DNA of 64,000 nt from Halapricum salinum (lineage in GTDB: Archaea; Halobacteriota; Halobacteria; Halobacteriales; Haloarculaceae), in contig NZ_CP031310.1 in the NCBI RefSeq assembly GCF_004799665.1, forward strand, positions 1,232,887 to 1,296,886, in the 5' to 3' direction. The stretch's first letter is position 1; every line of letters starts with the position of its first letter. The notes below the pieces were generated by a model. That model was given only the letters and a program-made list of their open reading frames with translations. It was not told the origin of the DNA and did no database searches. Positions 1 through 9,692 of the stretch are shown piece by piece. A program made the translations under genes and the position numbers.

Positions 1-1142
1 TCGCCGGTGTCCTCGCCCAGCTCGGCGATCGTGTCCTGGAACTGTTCGTTCGTCCAGCCGGCGTGGTTGATCACCAGGTCGAAACACACCCTGATGTCGT
101 GGTCGTGGCAGGTCTCGACGAAGCGCTCGTACTCCTCGATCGTCCCCAGGTCGGACGCGACCTCGAAGTAGTCCTCCGTGGAGTAGGCGTGGGGGCCGCC
201 GGGGGCGTTGTCGATCTGGGCCGACCAGGCGGGGACGATGGGGGTCAGCCACACCACGTCGATCCCCAGGTCGTCGAGGTAGGGCACTTTCGAAGTCAGG
301 AAGTCGAAGTCCGTTCCCCCGGGTGTACCCTCGAACGAGCGCGTGAAGATCTCGTATATCACGGCGTCGTCGAGCCACTCCGGGGGCCGGTTCGGGAGAT
401 CGGTGGTTTCGGTTTCCGGGTCGAGGACCACCTCGTCGACGTTGCCCAGCACCTGCCCGTCGTAGGGCGCGGCGAACAGCCGCGTGGGACCGTCGAGTGC
501 GTCGGCGGGGACGCGGAGTCGGTGGCCGGTGAGCACGCGGTCGTCCGTGCCTTCGTCGGCGAGATTCGATTCCTCGACCGTCACGTCGGTCGGATCGAGC
601 CCCGAGTCGTCCTCGGGGAGCCACTCGACGCGCAGGTCCTCGCGGAAGGCGTTGCTCGTCGGTGATCGCTCGGCGTCGGCGTCGAGGACGAATTCCTCAC
701 TCTCGGCGTCGTAGTGGCCCTCGATCGCGAGTCGTGGCGGCCCGCCGGCGTCGTCGGGTGCTTCCGGGAGCGCGCGGACGGTCTGGTGGTGGGTTCCGTC
801 CGGGGCGTCCAGTTCGAAGACGTACGTCCCGGGCACGTCGGGCTGGAACTCGGCGGTGTGGTGGTCGCCGTGGTCGTACTGGGCGACGTCGTCGTAGGGT
901 TTCGGGGCGAACTCGACTGTCGCCTCGCTGCCCTCGGGTGACTCGACGAGCGACCACGTGAAGGCGTCGGCGTCGTAGGGATCGGGATCACGTCGCGGCT
1001 CGCCAGCGAGCGACGGCGCGAGGTTGTCACGGTCGAGGCCGTGGTGGCCGTCGACGAAGATCGGATCGACGATCTGCTCGTCGACGTGGACGAACCGGGG
1101 CGGACCTGGATGGTGGCCCCCGGCGGGGTCTGGAGTGGGCAT
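1..1142 (-). CDS. alpha-amylase family glycoside hydrolase (GH13), 3' part cut off by the window edge
   Basis: The reading frame opens at an ATG at 1142 and stays open to the window edge, giving the first 380 residues. The N-terminal third has a beta-rich segment that speaks of folding sugar-binding or CBM-like domains (inference). Near 380-250 the TIM-barrel begins with the segment IYEIFTRSFEGTPGGTDF and the GH13 region I motif DLVINHAGW at about residues 359-367. The other GH13 regions, including the catalytic Asp and Glu, lie outside the window. The family hydrolyses alpha-glucosidic bonds of starch or related glucans. Upstream of the start, a TATA-like GATATACGC lies near 1168-1176. No signal peptide is visible, so a cytoplasmic enzyme is likely. 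Confidence 0.85.
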   Translation of the reverse strand, partial: MPTPDPAGGHHPGPPRFVHVDEQIVDPIFVDGHHGLDRDNLAPSLAGEPRRDPDPYDADAFTWSLVESPEGSEATVEFAPKPYDDVAQYDHGDHHTAEFQPDVPGTYVFELDAPDGTHHQTVRALPEAPDDAGGPPRLAIEGHYDAESEEFVLDADAERSPTSNAFREDLRVEWLPEDDSGLDPTDVTVEESNLADEGTDDRVLTGHRLRVPADALDGPTRLFAAPYDGQVLGNVDEVVLDPETETTDLPNRPPEWLDDAVIYEIFTRSFEGTPGGTDFDFLTSKVPYLDDLGIDVVWLTPIVPAWSAQIDNAPGGPHAYSTEDYFEVASDLGTIEEYERFVETCHDHDIRVCFDLVINHAGWTNEQFQDTIAELGEDTG

Positions 1143-1220
1143 CCTTGGTTCGGCTCTCCAATAGCTCCGCGTATATCTTTTGTGTTGTGGATACACCGAG
1201 GAAACAATCGTGTAAGAGCG

Positions 1221-1655
1221 TTACAGCCGGAACGGTTCCAGCACTCGCGCACCCAACGCCCGCAAGATGCCCGTGAGCGGGCCGCCGTCGTGGCTGTACA
1301 GAACGGAGAGGTCGTCCCGGGTTTCGCCGTGGCGGAGGTGCTGAACGCCGTCGAAACACAGCCAGCCGCCAACCGGGACACCGACGACGAGCGCCGGCGG
1401 AAACCCGGCCACGGCCAGATACCCGGTGAACGCGAGCGTGAGCGAGCCGAGTACGACGTTATCGGCGTAGTCACCGACCACAGCCGTCGCAGCGTCCATC
1501 GAGAGATTGAGCACCACGAGCGCGACGACGGTGATGATCGCGAATCGGAGTGAGCTACCGAGGAGGTACAGAACGACGCCCGGGACAATAGCTTCCCTGA
1601 GTAACGTTCGGGCGTGCTCACGTGCCGACAGGGACGTCGGGGAGCCGCCAGTCAT
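1221..1655 (-). CDS. small membrane protein of unknown function
   Basis: A 144-residue protein if it starts at the ATG at 1655 (MTGGSPTSL). A longer frame from 1682 exists, but the extra residues are Arg-rich and unlike the rest. There are three hydrophobic segments: about 24-52, 57-75 and 79-95. A short cytoplasmic-looking tail with charged residues follows. I recognise no family. It lies between the amylase gene and a divergent YkgJ-type gene and shares no obvious operon with either. A role cannot be assigned. Confidence 0.6.
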   Translation of the reverse strand: MTGGSPTSLSAREHARTLLREAIVPGVVLYLLGSSLRFAIITVVALVVLNLSMDAATAVVGDYADNVVLGSLTLAFTGYLAVAGFPPALVVGVPVGGWLCFDGVQHLRHGETRDDLSVLYSHDGGPLTGILRALGARVLEPFRL

Positions 1656-1750
1656 TATCGGTCGGCGCGTCCGGGACCGCAAAAAACGCTGTGAAACGTC
1701 ACGAAACCTGGTCCAGAAGCCCTTTGCTCGTGAAACCCCTACCCGCTACT

Positions 1751-2266
1751 GTGAGCGCCGACAGCCCACGCCGCGTGACGATCCACGGCGACAAGGAGGT
1801 CGTCGTGGACTTCCCGCCCGACCTCACCTTCGAGTGCGTCGACGACTGCACTTGGTGTTGTTATCACGGCGTGTTGCTGTACGAGCAGGACTTTTTCGAA
1901 CTCGCGAATCACGCCAGCCTCGGCGATTCGACCATCGAGCGCAAGGGCAAGGACTTCATCAAGCGCGAGGAGAAGGATCGCGAGGAACACGTCGACGTCG
2001 ACGGCCAGGCCTGCTACTTCCTCCGGGAGGACGGCCTCTGTGAACTCCACGCCGAACACGACTGGAAGCCCGCTCGCTGTTCGACCTTCCCCCTCGAGAT
2101 CACCGTCGAAGACGGCGACATCCACGTCGGCATCCGCGAGAAGGCCCACGAACACTGCGAGGGACTGGACGTCAGCGAGCGCCGGGTGATCGACAACCTC
2201 GAAGCCTTTATTCCCGAGGTGCTGTGGGAACTGGACGATCCGACGACCCGGAAGAAACTCGGCTGA
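1751..2266 (+). CDS. YkgJ-family cysteine cluster protein
   Basis: A 171-residue protein with the cysteine pattern of the YkgJ/CxxCxxCC family, which is thought to bind zinc or an Fe-S centre. The pattern here is ECVDDCTWCCYHG near residues 25-37, a single Cys in ACYFL, then CELH and RCSTFPLE further on. I chose the GTG at 1751 because the family homology begins just after it (SADSPRRVTIHGDKEVV) and the upstream frame from 1622 reads like non-coding sequence. The biochemical role of the family is not established. It ends seven bases before the stop of a convergent histidine kinase gene. Confidence 0.8.
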   Translation: MSADSPRRVTIHGDKEVVVDFPPDLTFECVDDCTWCCYHGVLLYEQDFFELANHASLGDSTIERKGKDFIKREEKDREEHVDVDGQACYFLREDGLCELHAEHDWKPARCSTFPLEITVEDGDIHVGIREKAHEHCEGLDVSERRVIDNLEAFIPEVLWELDDPTTRKKLG

Positions 2267-2272
2267 GAGTGC

Positions 2273-3421
2273 TCAGCAATCGTCTCCGGTCGGCGGTCGC
2301 TCGAAAGCCGTGTCCTCGATCGAGGATCGGTCGACACCGTCATCGTCGGCGGGTGGGCGCTCGACTCCCGTGATCTCGAAACACGCACCGCCGGGCCGGG
2401 CGGGATAGTCCATCTCGGCCAGTCGAACCTCCCAGCCGTGAGCACTGGCGATCGACCGGACGATAGAGAGTCCGAAGCCGGTCCCGTCCTCGCTTGAGGT
2501 GTGCCCGTGCTCGAAGACGGAGTCGCGCTCGTCCTGGGGAACGCCAGGGCCGTCATCGGCGACGAAAAACCCGTCCGGGAGCCGACCGACAGTGACGGTC
2601 ACGTCCGGGCCGGCGTGGACCACTGCGTTCGAAAAGAGGTTCGCCAACAGGCTCCGGAGGCGACCGGGGTCGGCGACGACACAACCCGGGTCGTGACACG
2701 CCAGTGTGGCCTCGGCGGTGTCGATCTGGGCCCAGGCGTTCCGCGCCGCCGCGTCGAGCGCGACTGCTTCGGGATCGCCGACGATCGTCCCCTGGCTGGC
2801 GAGATCGAGCAGATCGTCGAGAAACGTCTCCATGCGATCTGCGGTCTCGACGATCGCCTCCAGGTGGGAGTCGTCGCCGGTCTCGCGGGCCAGTTCGGCC
2901 CGGCTACTGACGACCTGCAGCGGGTTCCGCAGGTCGTGAGAGATGATCTCGGTAAATTCCTTGAGACGGTGGTTCTGCCGTTCGAGCAAGCGCTCGTACT
3001 GCGCACGCGAATCGGCCGCTGTCTCCGCGTCCGGCGACATCTGCGAGCGGAGCCAGGCGTCGAGTCGCTCCAGCCAGTCGCCGCGGCGCTCGACGACCGT
3101 CGCCTCGTCGGGAGCCGACTGGCGATCCTCGGGGTCGACGACGGCCACTGTCGTCGTCTCGGCCACGAGTTCGGACGGATAGGTCGTGTCGACCGCCGAG
3201 AGATCGGGACAGTCGAGGACCACGACGTCGACGTTCGCGACCCCAACGGCCTCGACCGTCACGGTCAGATCCGAGAGGGCACTGACCGAGAGTGAATCGA
3301 AGCGCTCTGTGAGCTGTGAGGAGAGCGCCTCCACCTCGGGCGGCCGACCACCGACGATCAGCAGCGTCGTCTCTCGCGGTCCCGCGGCGATCGAACCCAC
3401 GGCGGCGACCAGCTTCCCCAT
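2273..3421 (-). CDS. sensor histidine kinase with degenerate receiver-like N-terminus
   Basis: A 382-residue soluble protein. Residues 18-110 look like a receiver-type alpha/beta domain (LLIVGG, VDVVVLD) but lack a clear phosphoacceptor pocket. A short coiled segment (about 135-155) leads into the dimerisation/phosphotransfer domain with the H-box ISHDLRNPL; His162 is the expected phosphorylation site. The ATPase domain follows: N-box NLFSNAVVHAG (261-271), G1 DDGPGVP (289-295) and G2 GTGFGLSI (313-320). No membrane segment is seen, so it probably senses a cytoplasmic signal or pairs with another sensor. There is no adjacent response regulator, as is usual for haloarchaeal kinases. Confidence 0.88.
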   Translation of the reverse strand: MGKLVAAVGSIAAGPRETTLLIVGGRPPEVEALSSQLTERFDSLSVSALSDLTVTVEAVGVANVDVVVLDCPDLSAVDTTYPSELVAETTTVAVVDPEDRQSAPDEATVVERRGDWLERLDAWLRSQMSPDAETAADSRAQYERLLERQNHRLKEFTEIISHDLRNPLQVVSSRAELARETGDDSHLEAIVETADRMETFLDDLLDLASQGTIVGDPEAVALDAAARNAWAQIDTAEATLACHDPGCVVADPGRLRSLLANLFSNAVVHAGPDVTVTVGRLPDGFFVADDGPGVPQDERDSVFEHGHTSSEDGTGFGLSIVRSIASAHGWEVRLAEMDYPARPGGACFEITGVERPPADDDGVDRSSIEDTAFERPPTGDDC

Positions 3422-3586
3422 ACGAGAGGGTTTCGCCCCCGGTTTGATAACACTGTTCGTTTAGTTGACATTGTGTCCGAGCGGAAAATTCGGAAGTGCC
3501 AGGAGGGACGCAGCCTGCTCACGTATCTCGGCAGTAGCGGCGCGTCGAAGTAGCAGTTTTGTGGGTCCCCCTGCAAGAGAGGGGTA

Positions 3587-5596
3587 ATGGAGCTGGAGTC
3601 GGTCCCCGGCGTCGGGGCGAAGACCGCCGACGCGCTGTCGCAGATCGACGACGCCGAGCGCGCACTGCAAGAGGGTGACGTCGCCGCACTCGCACGGGCC
3701 CCGGGAATCAGCGACGGCCGCGCGGCTCGCATCGCCCGGGCGGCCATCCGCGAGCGCCACGACGACCCCGGCGACTTCCTGGCGACGTCCCGAACGAGAG
3801 AGATCTACCAGGAGGCCCTGTCACTCCTCGAAACGCGGACCGTCACCGACGACGCCGCCGCGCGCCTGGAGACGCTCTATCCCAGCGCCGCCGAGAGCCG
3901 TATCCGTGAAGTCCGGGAGTTCACCGAGGAGGCCCTCAAGCGCGATCCGGGCCCCGACGTGCTGGACGCGCTGGAAGGGGTCAAACCCCTCTCGACGCCG
4001 AGTGACGTCCGGGTCCGGGATCGCTGTCTCGCCACGAGCGACGCCGAGCGGTACGCCCAGGCCAAAGAGGCGATCCCCGAGGTCAGCGTCGAGGTCGTCG
4101 ACGATACCCGACAGGTGGCGGAGTTGGCCCGCAGTTACGCGACCGTGATCGTGCTGGACGAGCAGTTCGCGGGCGTCGACGTCGAGGGCGACGTCCGGGT
4201 CGAACCCGACGCGCTCGACAACCCCGCGGAGGTCGTCCCCGAGCGCGCACTCGCCTTCTTCGCCGCCAACCGCCAACCCCTGCAGGCCGCCGTTGCCGTC
4301 CACCGAGCCGCCGACCTCGATCCGGCCTGCGACCTCGATACGCTCGAAGACGCGCTCGAGAAACTGGCCGCGGACGGCACGCCCCGGGGCGACGACGAAC
4401 TCGACCGGCTCGTCACCGCCGTCGACGACCTCGACGCGGCCGTCGCCACTGCCGAATCCGTCGCCAACGATCACCTCAGGGAGGCCATCGAGGAGCGGGA
4501 CGTCACCATCGAGGGCACGGATCTCCTCTCGCTGGTCGAGCGCGGCGCGGGCGTGGACTCGTTGCTCTCGCGGGAGCTGGCCGACGAGTACGACGCAGCC
4601 ATCGAAGCCGCTCGCGAGCACCTGATCGACGCCCTCCGACTCGAGGATACGGAGGCCATCGCCCGGCGGACGTTCCCCGAAGAACCGACCTATCCCGTCG
4701 AACATACAGAAGAGGTCGTCTCGCGACTGCGCGAGGAGTTGACGACCGCGCGCGACCGACGCGCGACGCGCCTGAAACGCGATCTGGCGAGCGATCTGGC
4801 GGACCTCCGCGAGGACGCCGCGTCGCTGGTCGACGCCGCGCTCGAACTGGACATGGAACTCGCAGTGGCGCGCTTCGCCGCCGACTTCGACTGCACGCTG
4901 CCCGGCGTCGGATCGATCGAAGGAGCTGACGACCGGGCTGCCGGCGAGGGTGTCGCCATCGAGGGCGGGCGCTCACCCCTCCTAGACGTTTCCTTCGCCG
5001 AAGTCGAACCGATCGACTACCACGTCGACGGGGTCGCGCTGCTCTCGGGGGTCAACAGCGGCGGGAAGACCTCGACGCTGGATCTCATCGCGCTCGTTGT
5101 CGTCCTCGCGCACATGGGCCTGCCCGTGCCCGCCGACGCCGCACGGGTCCAGCGGATCGACGAGTGTCACTACTACGCCAAGACTCAGGGGACGCTCGAC
5201 GCCGGAGCCTTCGAGGCGACGATTCGGGACTTCGGCGACCTCGTGACCGGCGTCGCCGCCGATCGGGAGACGCTCGTCCTCGTCGACGAACTCGAAAGTA
5301 TCACCGAGCCGGGCGCGAGCGCCAACATCATCGCTGGCATCCTCGAAGCCCTCCACGAGCGCGGCGCGACCGCGGTCTTCGTCTCCCATCTCGCTGGCGA
5401 GATTCGCGACGTCTCGAGCGTCGGTCTCGCTGTGGACGGGATCGAGGCCGTCGGACTCGAAGACGGGGAGTTGATCGTCGATCGCTCGCCAGTCAAGGGC
5501 AAGCTCGCCCGCTCGACGCCCGAACTGATCGTCGAGAAGCTCGCCGAGGACGGCGACGGATTCTATCACCGACTGCTGGAAAAATTCGAGTCGTAG
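3587..5596 (+). CDS. MutS-related ATPase with N-terminal helix-hairpin-helix (archaeal MutS2/MutS5-like)
   Basis: A 669-residue protein. It begins with a helix-hairpin-helix-like sequence (ESVPGVGAKTADALS), a likely DNA-binding element. A long helical and acidic middle part follows, comparable to the clamp/lever domains of MutS2-type proteins. The C-terminal MutS ATPase has the Walker A loop SGVNSGGKTS (about residues 486-495) and Walker B LVLVDELES (about 561-569), followed by the family segment ATAVFVSHLAGEI. There is no mismatch-recognition domain I and no C-terminal Smr nuclease. The archaeal members are poorly characterised, so a mismatch-repair role is not certain. The ATG at 3587 fits, lying right before the HhH. 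Confidence 0.85.
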   Translation: MELESVPGVGAKTADALSQIDDAERALQEGDVAALARAPGISDGRAARIARAAIRERHDDPGDFLATSRTREIYQEALSLLETRTVTDDAAARLETLYPSAAESRIREVREFTEEALKRDPGPDVLDALEGVKPLSTPSDVRVRDRCLATSDAERYAQAKEAIPEVSVEVVDDTRQVAELARSYATVIVLDEQFAGVDVEGDVRVEPDALDNPAEVVPERALAFFAANRQPLQAAVAVHRAADLDPACDLDTLEDALEKLAADGTPRGDDELDRLVTAVDDLDAAVATAESVANDHLREAIEERDVTIEGTDLLSLVERGAGVDSLLSRELADEYDAAIEAAREHLIDALRLEDTEAIARRTFPEEPTYPVEHTEEVVSRLREELTTARDRRATRLKRDLASDLADLREDAASLVDAALELDMELAVARFAADFDCTLPGVGSIEGADDRAAGEGVAIEGGRSPLLDVSFAEVEPIDYHVDGVALLSGVNSGGKTSTLDLIALVVVLAHMGLPVPADAARVQRIDECHYYAKTQGTLDAGAFEATIRDFGDLVTGVAADRETLVLVDELESITEPGASANIIAGILEALHERGATAVFVSHLAGEIRDVSSVGLAVDGIEAVGLEDGELIVDRSPVKGKLARSTPELIVEKLAEDGDGFYHRLLEKFES

Positions 5597-5684
5597 TCGG
5601 ATCCGAGCCACTACATTCGAGGCGTAGCACGGCTCACTCTACAGTTATGCTCTCAGCGAGCGTATGTAGAGTGGTGAAAAACCG

Positions 5685-6089
5685 ATGTCGATAGTCCAAT
5701 CGTTCGACGCCATTACAGACCGCCTCCAGCACAGCGCCGGCAGCAACGCCGTCTTCGGTGAACCGATCGTCGCCGAGGGCAAGACGATCATCCCCGTCGC
5801 ACGCATCCGCTACGGCTTCGGCGGTGGGTTCGGTGCCGCCGAAACGGCGACTGAGATCGACGTGTTCGACGAGGAGTTCGGTGAGGAAGAACACGACGGC
5901 GACGAGCGACCGACCGGAGAAGGTGGCGGGATGGGCGGTGGCGTCGACGCCAGTCCCGTCGGGGTGGTCGAGATCACCGAAACCGAGACGCGATTCGTCC
6001 GCTTCGCCGACCGACGACGGCTCGCAGCGGTGTTCTTCGGCGGGCTCGTCCTCGGTGGATTGCTGGCCCGCCGCGGCCGTGAGGAGTGA
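5685..6089 (+). CDS. GerW/YtfJ-like protein with C-terminal membrane anchor
   Basis: A 134-residue protein resembling the GerW (YtfJ) family, known first from Bacillus spores but widespread in non-sporulating bacteria and archaea. Residues 22-50 hold the conserved segment NAVFGEPIVAEGKTIIPVA, followed by GFGGGFG. A Gly-rich loop lies near 78-86, and a strand region (PVGVVEITETETRFVRF) ends the domain. Residues 110-128 are a hydrophobic anchor followed by arginines. Its function outside spores is unknown; it certainly does not imply sporulation here. It starts about 90 bases after the MutS-like gene and could be co-transcribed. Confidence 0.75.
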   Translation: MSIVQSFDAITDRLQHSAGSNAVFGEPIVAEGKTIIPVARIRYGFGGGFGAAETATEIDVFDEEFGEEEHDGDERPTGEGGGMGGGVDASPVGVVEITETETRFVRFADRRRLAAVFFGGLVLGGLLARRGREE

Positions 6090-6128
6090 CGCGGTCGACT
6101 GCTGATCGGCGCTGTCGACTACCGACAC

Positions 6129-8351
6129 TCAGGGCCTCGGCGGGTCGCCGTCGTAGGCCTCGAGATCGTTGTAGAAGTTCAGCAGGCCGAATTTCAGTTT
6201 CTGAGGGTCCATATCGATCATCTCGGCGCGTTCCTCGGGCGGGAAGGTCCCGCGGACGGCGTAGTCGTGCATCTCGATCTCGGCGGCCTGTGTGTAGCGT
6301 TTGTCCACGAGAATCCGCGCGCCGAAGTCCGTCGGCGAGCGCACCACGCGGCCGAGGGCCTGCCGGGTCTTCCTGATCGTTGGAATCTCGACGGCGTAGC
6401 GCCAGCCCGCCTCGTCGTCGGCGTCCTCGCCCTCGCCGCCGAAGGCGGCCTGATAGGACTGCTGGACGGCGTCCATCCGGTCGTCGAGATGGGGGTACGG
6501 GACGCCGACCACGGCTACCGTCCGGGCGTCGTCGCCGTCGTAGCTGACGCCCTCGGTGAGCGTGCCCCACAGCGAGGAGAAGAGGACGGCGTGCTCGGAG
6601 TCTGTAAACTCCTCGCGGAGGTCGTGGGCTGGCGTTCCGGGTTCGTCGAGATAGGTCGTCGCATTCGTTTCGACGCGGTGGTAGTAGCGCTCGGCTTCGG
6701 CGTAACTCGGGAAGAACGCGAGCGTATTTCCTGGCGTGAAGCGGATCGCGTCTTCGAGCGCCTGGGTGATCGCGTCCTGGGTCGCCGGGTCGTCGCGCTC
6801 GCTGGCGAACAGTGCGGGCGCTTCGACGGCGTAGGTGCGGCGGCGCTCCTCGGGGAACTGCGCACCGTAGGCCATCGTCTCCGGGTCGTCCAGCCCGAGG
6901 ACGTCCTCGGTCACGTCGAACGGTCGCAGCGTCGCGCTCATCAGGACCGCGGCGTGAAGATCGTCGAACAGCGACCGAGTCACGCGCTCGGGAATGCAGG
7001 TGTAGAGTTCGGCGCGGCCGTAGATCTCGCCCGCACTGCCGCCACCGAGTGCATCCTGCTCGCCGTCCTCCTCTCTCCGCCGAACACTCACCACGGGATA
7101 CATCCCCTCGGCGTCGCCCTCGTCGAACCACGCCGTGAGGAACTGGGCGACCTGCAGGGTCTGACACTCCTTGCGGACTGTGGTCTCGCCATCCTTGTAG
7201 GCCTCCTCGTAGCGCTGATCGAGCGTCTGTCCGAGTTCGAGGGCGAAATCGAGTTCCTCGCGAAACCCGGGGCCGGTGTAGGCCTGCAGGAAGGAGAGGG
7301 TCACGTCGTCCCGGCGGTCGTCGTTGGCGATCGACAGATCTGACCAGTGTTCGTCGACCTCGTTCTCGCGGACGGTCCCCGGTCCCATCGCCTCACGATA
7401 GCCCTCTCGAAGCGCGGTCAGGTAGGTCTCGAAGACGTTCCGGGCCGCCTCGACCCGCGGGTCCTCGACCTCGCTCAGTTCGTCGAGTGCCTGATCGACA
7501 GTCCGCTCGCTGAGCGTCCGGCGGGCGTGGTCACGGGCGGCGTCCTCGACGTTGTGGGCCTCGTCGAAGACGGCGATCACGTCCTCGGGGTCGCGACCGA
7601 GCCACCGGAAGAACTGCTCGCGGATCAGGGGATCCAGCAGGTGGTGATAGTTCGCCACGACCAGATCGACCCCCTCCATGCCTTCCTTCAGCAGTTCGTA
7701 CCCGCACATTCCCTGCTGCTCGGCGAATTGGTAGATGTCGTCGGGCGTCCGCACGTCGTCGTACAGCCACGCGTAGAAGTCGTCGGTGTCCGCGGTGAGG
7801 TTCCGGTAGTAGTGCTCGCAGGTCGCGCGGTCCTCGAACTCATCCAGTTCGTCCTCGACCGCATCGAGTTCGTCCATGACGGCCGAGCGGGCCTCGGTCG
7901 CCTCGCTCTCGCCGGCCTGACTCGCATCCAGCAGTTCGCGCTGGCGCTGCTCTAATTCGGCGCGCTCGCCCTCCAGATCGACGAGTTCGCGCGTCGTATC
8001 CCGCAGGGCCTGACACTCCTCGTAGCCGACCTCGATGTGACACATCGAGGATTTCCCGCGGAAGACCACGGCTCGGAGATCCTCGGTCTGGGCGATGGCG
8101 CTGGCCTCCTCGACGAACTGGCGCATCTGCTGGTGGACGTTGGTCGTGATGACGACGGTCTTGTTCGACTCGCGGGCGTACTTCAGGGCGGGCGCGAGCG
8201 ACGCCAGCGTTTTCCCTGTGCCGCAGGCCCCCTCGAAGAGGACGTCTGTTCCGTCGCCGAGCGCGTCGTAGATCCGGCCCATCGCCTCCCGCTGGTGGTC
8301 GTAGGGCTCCTCGTAGGGAAAGAATCGGAGATACGACGGCTCGGTTGACAC
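6129..8351 (-). CDS. XPD/Rad3-family ATP-dependent DNA helicase with Fe-S cysteines
   Basis: A 740-residue SF2 helicase. From the chosen GTG start at 8351 (VSTEPSYLRFFPYEEPY), Walker A ACGTGKT falls at residues 42-48 and the DEAH box FDEAHN at about 262-267. Four cysteines at about 104, 113, 178 and 216 bracket a domain inserted between motifs Ia and II, as in the Fe-S cluster of XPD and DinG. The C-terminal half has helicase motifs, for example LMSATL and the closing LGRVVRSPTDFG (motif VI). A frame extending to 8378 exists, but family homology starts at STEPSYLRF. The role is probably DNA repair or unwinding; which of the several haloarchaeal XPD paralogues it matches is unknown. Its 5' end lies close to the divergent lipoprotein gene. 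Confidence 0.9.
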   Translation of the reverse strand: MSTEPSYLRFFPYEEPYDHQREAMGRIYDALGDGTDVLFEGACGTGKTLASLAPALKYARESNKTVVITTNVHQQMRQFVEEASAIAQTEDLRAVVFRGKSSMCHIEVGYEECQALRDTTRELVDLEGERAELEQRQRELLDASQAGESEATEARSAVMDELDAVEDELDEFEDRATCEHYYRNLTADTDDFYAWLYDDVRTPDDIYQFAEQQGMCGYELLKEGMEGVDLVVANYHHLLDPLIREQFFRWLGRDPEDVIAVFDEAHNVEDAARDHARRTLSERTVDQALDELSEVEDPRVEAARNVFETYLTALREGYREAMGPGTVRENEVDEHWSDLSIANDDRRDDVTLSFLQAYTGPGFREELDFALELGQTLDQRYEEAYKDGETTVRKECQTLQVAQFLTAWFDEGDAEGMYPVVSVRRREEDGEQDALGGGSAGEIYGRAELYTCIPERVTRSLFDDLHAAVLMSATLRPFDVTEDVLGLDDPETMAYGAQFPEERRRTYAVEAPALFASERDDPATQDAITQALEDAIRFTPGNTLAFFPSYAEAERYYHRVETNATTYLDEPGTPAHDLREEFTDSEHAVLFSSLWGTLTEGVSYDGDDARTVAVVGVPYPHLDDRMDAVQQSYQAAFGGEGEDADDEAGWRYAVEIPTIRKTRQALGRVVRSPTDFGARILVDKRYTQAAEIEMHDYAVRGTFPPEERAEMIDMDPQKLKFGLLNFYNDLEAYDGDPPRP

Positions 8352-8456
8352 ACCAGGGGATTGGCCGTAATCGGGCAAAAGAGTTCGCCAACCGTGGCGG
8401 AAGTAGTCGTCGCCGACGCAGAAGGTATTTGCCCCCTGGCGGCGGAGGGGCCGGAC

Positions 8457-9671
8457 GTGAAACGCCTCAGTACCCTCTGTCTCGTCGCCCTCGTCGCGCT
8501 AGCCGGCTGTACCGGCGGTGGCGGCGGCGGGACACCGACCGAGACGGGAACGCTCGACGACGCGCCACCGGGCGTCTCTGCGTCGGGCGTCGACGCCGAC
8601 GCGCTCGTCGCGGCTCACGAAGACGCGCTCGCCGATCGGAGCTACACGCTGGCGGTCGACCAGCAGACCACCGGCGGTGAGTTGACGATCGACGCGAAAA
8701 CCGACAGTGACGGCCTCCCCGCGATCATCGAACTCTCGACGGGAAGCGCCGACCGCGAGACCTACCTCACTGCGAACGGCAGCTACGAGATCAGGCGCGG
8801 CGGCGGCGAACAGATCGTCCGTCACGTCGACACCGACGCCTCGGCAGTCCCGACGGGCGGCCCGTACGTCCGTGACGTGCTCGACGACGCACAGTTCACC
8901 TACGACGGGACCGTCCAGCGCGACGGGCGGACGCTCCACCGACTGTCCGCCGACCAGGCCGACCTCCAGCGCCAGTTCCAGAACGCGACAGTCACCTCCT
9001 ACGAGGCGGAACTGCTCGTGAGCAGCGACGGACTCGTCCACAACACCACCTACCAACTCACGCTCGCAGAGAACGGGACTGAAGAGACGTTCACGACGCG
9101 AATCCAGCTGACCGACGTCGGCTCGACGACGGTCGCGGAACCGGCGTGGCTCGGACTGGTCAGCGACGACCCGGAGACGACGACGAGACAGGTCCAGAAC
9201 GCAAGTCTCGGCACGTCCGTCACCGTCTCTGGAGAGCTCGACAACGTGACAGCGGTCTCCGTCTCGAACGCCTCCGATCTCTTCTACCAGAGTTCCGTCG
9301 TCGAACCCTCGCGCGTCTCGCCGATCGTCGCCATGCAGACGAACCGCTCGGTCTCTGTGGACTCGGTCGAGATGGAATACGACCTCGAGGCGGTCCCCGA
9401 CGCCGAGGCCAGCGGCCTGTTCGTGTTCGCTTACCGCCCAGCCTACGGCTCACTGCTCCCGATGGAAACGTCGTTCGACCCGACCAACGAGACGGTTCGA
9501 GCGACGCAGTTCGACCCCGACATCACGCTCAATACCACCGACGGCGAACAGTTCTCCCCGACGCTCGACGGACTGCGCGGGAACGTCGTGTTCGTCACGA
9601 TGGACGCCCAGACCTACCGCGAGGCGCTCGAAGAAGCGAACGAGCAACAGGCGAGCGATCAGTCGAACTAG
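8457..9671 (+). CDS. haloarchaeal lipoprotein (VAAHExAL family)
   Basis: A 404-residue secreted protein. The GTG start at 8457 is preceded by GGAGG (about 8445-8449) and gives a clean lipoprotein signal: KR, a hydrophobic stretch, then the lipobox LAGC with Cys18. The mature N-terminus is a Gly/Thr-rich tether. Next comes GVSASGVDADALVAAHEDAL, the signature of a large family of haloarchaeal lipoproteins (I believe the DUF7537 type). Two similar-sized beta-rich segments follow. The second, from about residue 240, has many Asn-X-Ser/Thr sequons, as expected for a glycosylated surface protein. Ligand and role are unknown. A second member of the family is encoded at 44619-45470. Confidence 0.8.
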   Translation: MKRLSTLCLVALVALAGCTGGGGGGTPTETGTLDDAPPGVSASGVDADALVAAHEDALADRSYTLAVDQQTTGGELTIDAKTDSDGLPAIIELSTGSADRETYLTANGSYEIRRGGGEQIVRHVDTDASAVPTGGPYVRDVLDDAQFTYDGTVQRDGRTLHRLSADQADLQRQFQNATVTSYEAELLVSSDGLVHNTTYQLTLAENGTEETFTTRIQLTDVGSTTVAEPAWLGLVSDDPETTTRQVQNASLGTSVTVSGELDNVTAVSVSNASDLFYQSSVVEPSRVSPIVAMQTNRSVSVDSVEMEYDLEAVPDAEASGLFVFAYRPAYGSLLPMETSFDPTNETVRATQFDPDITLNTTDGEQFSPTLDGLRGNVVFVTMDAQTYREALEEANEQQASDQSN

Positions 9672-9692
9672 ACCGCCCGGCGCGAATCGATC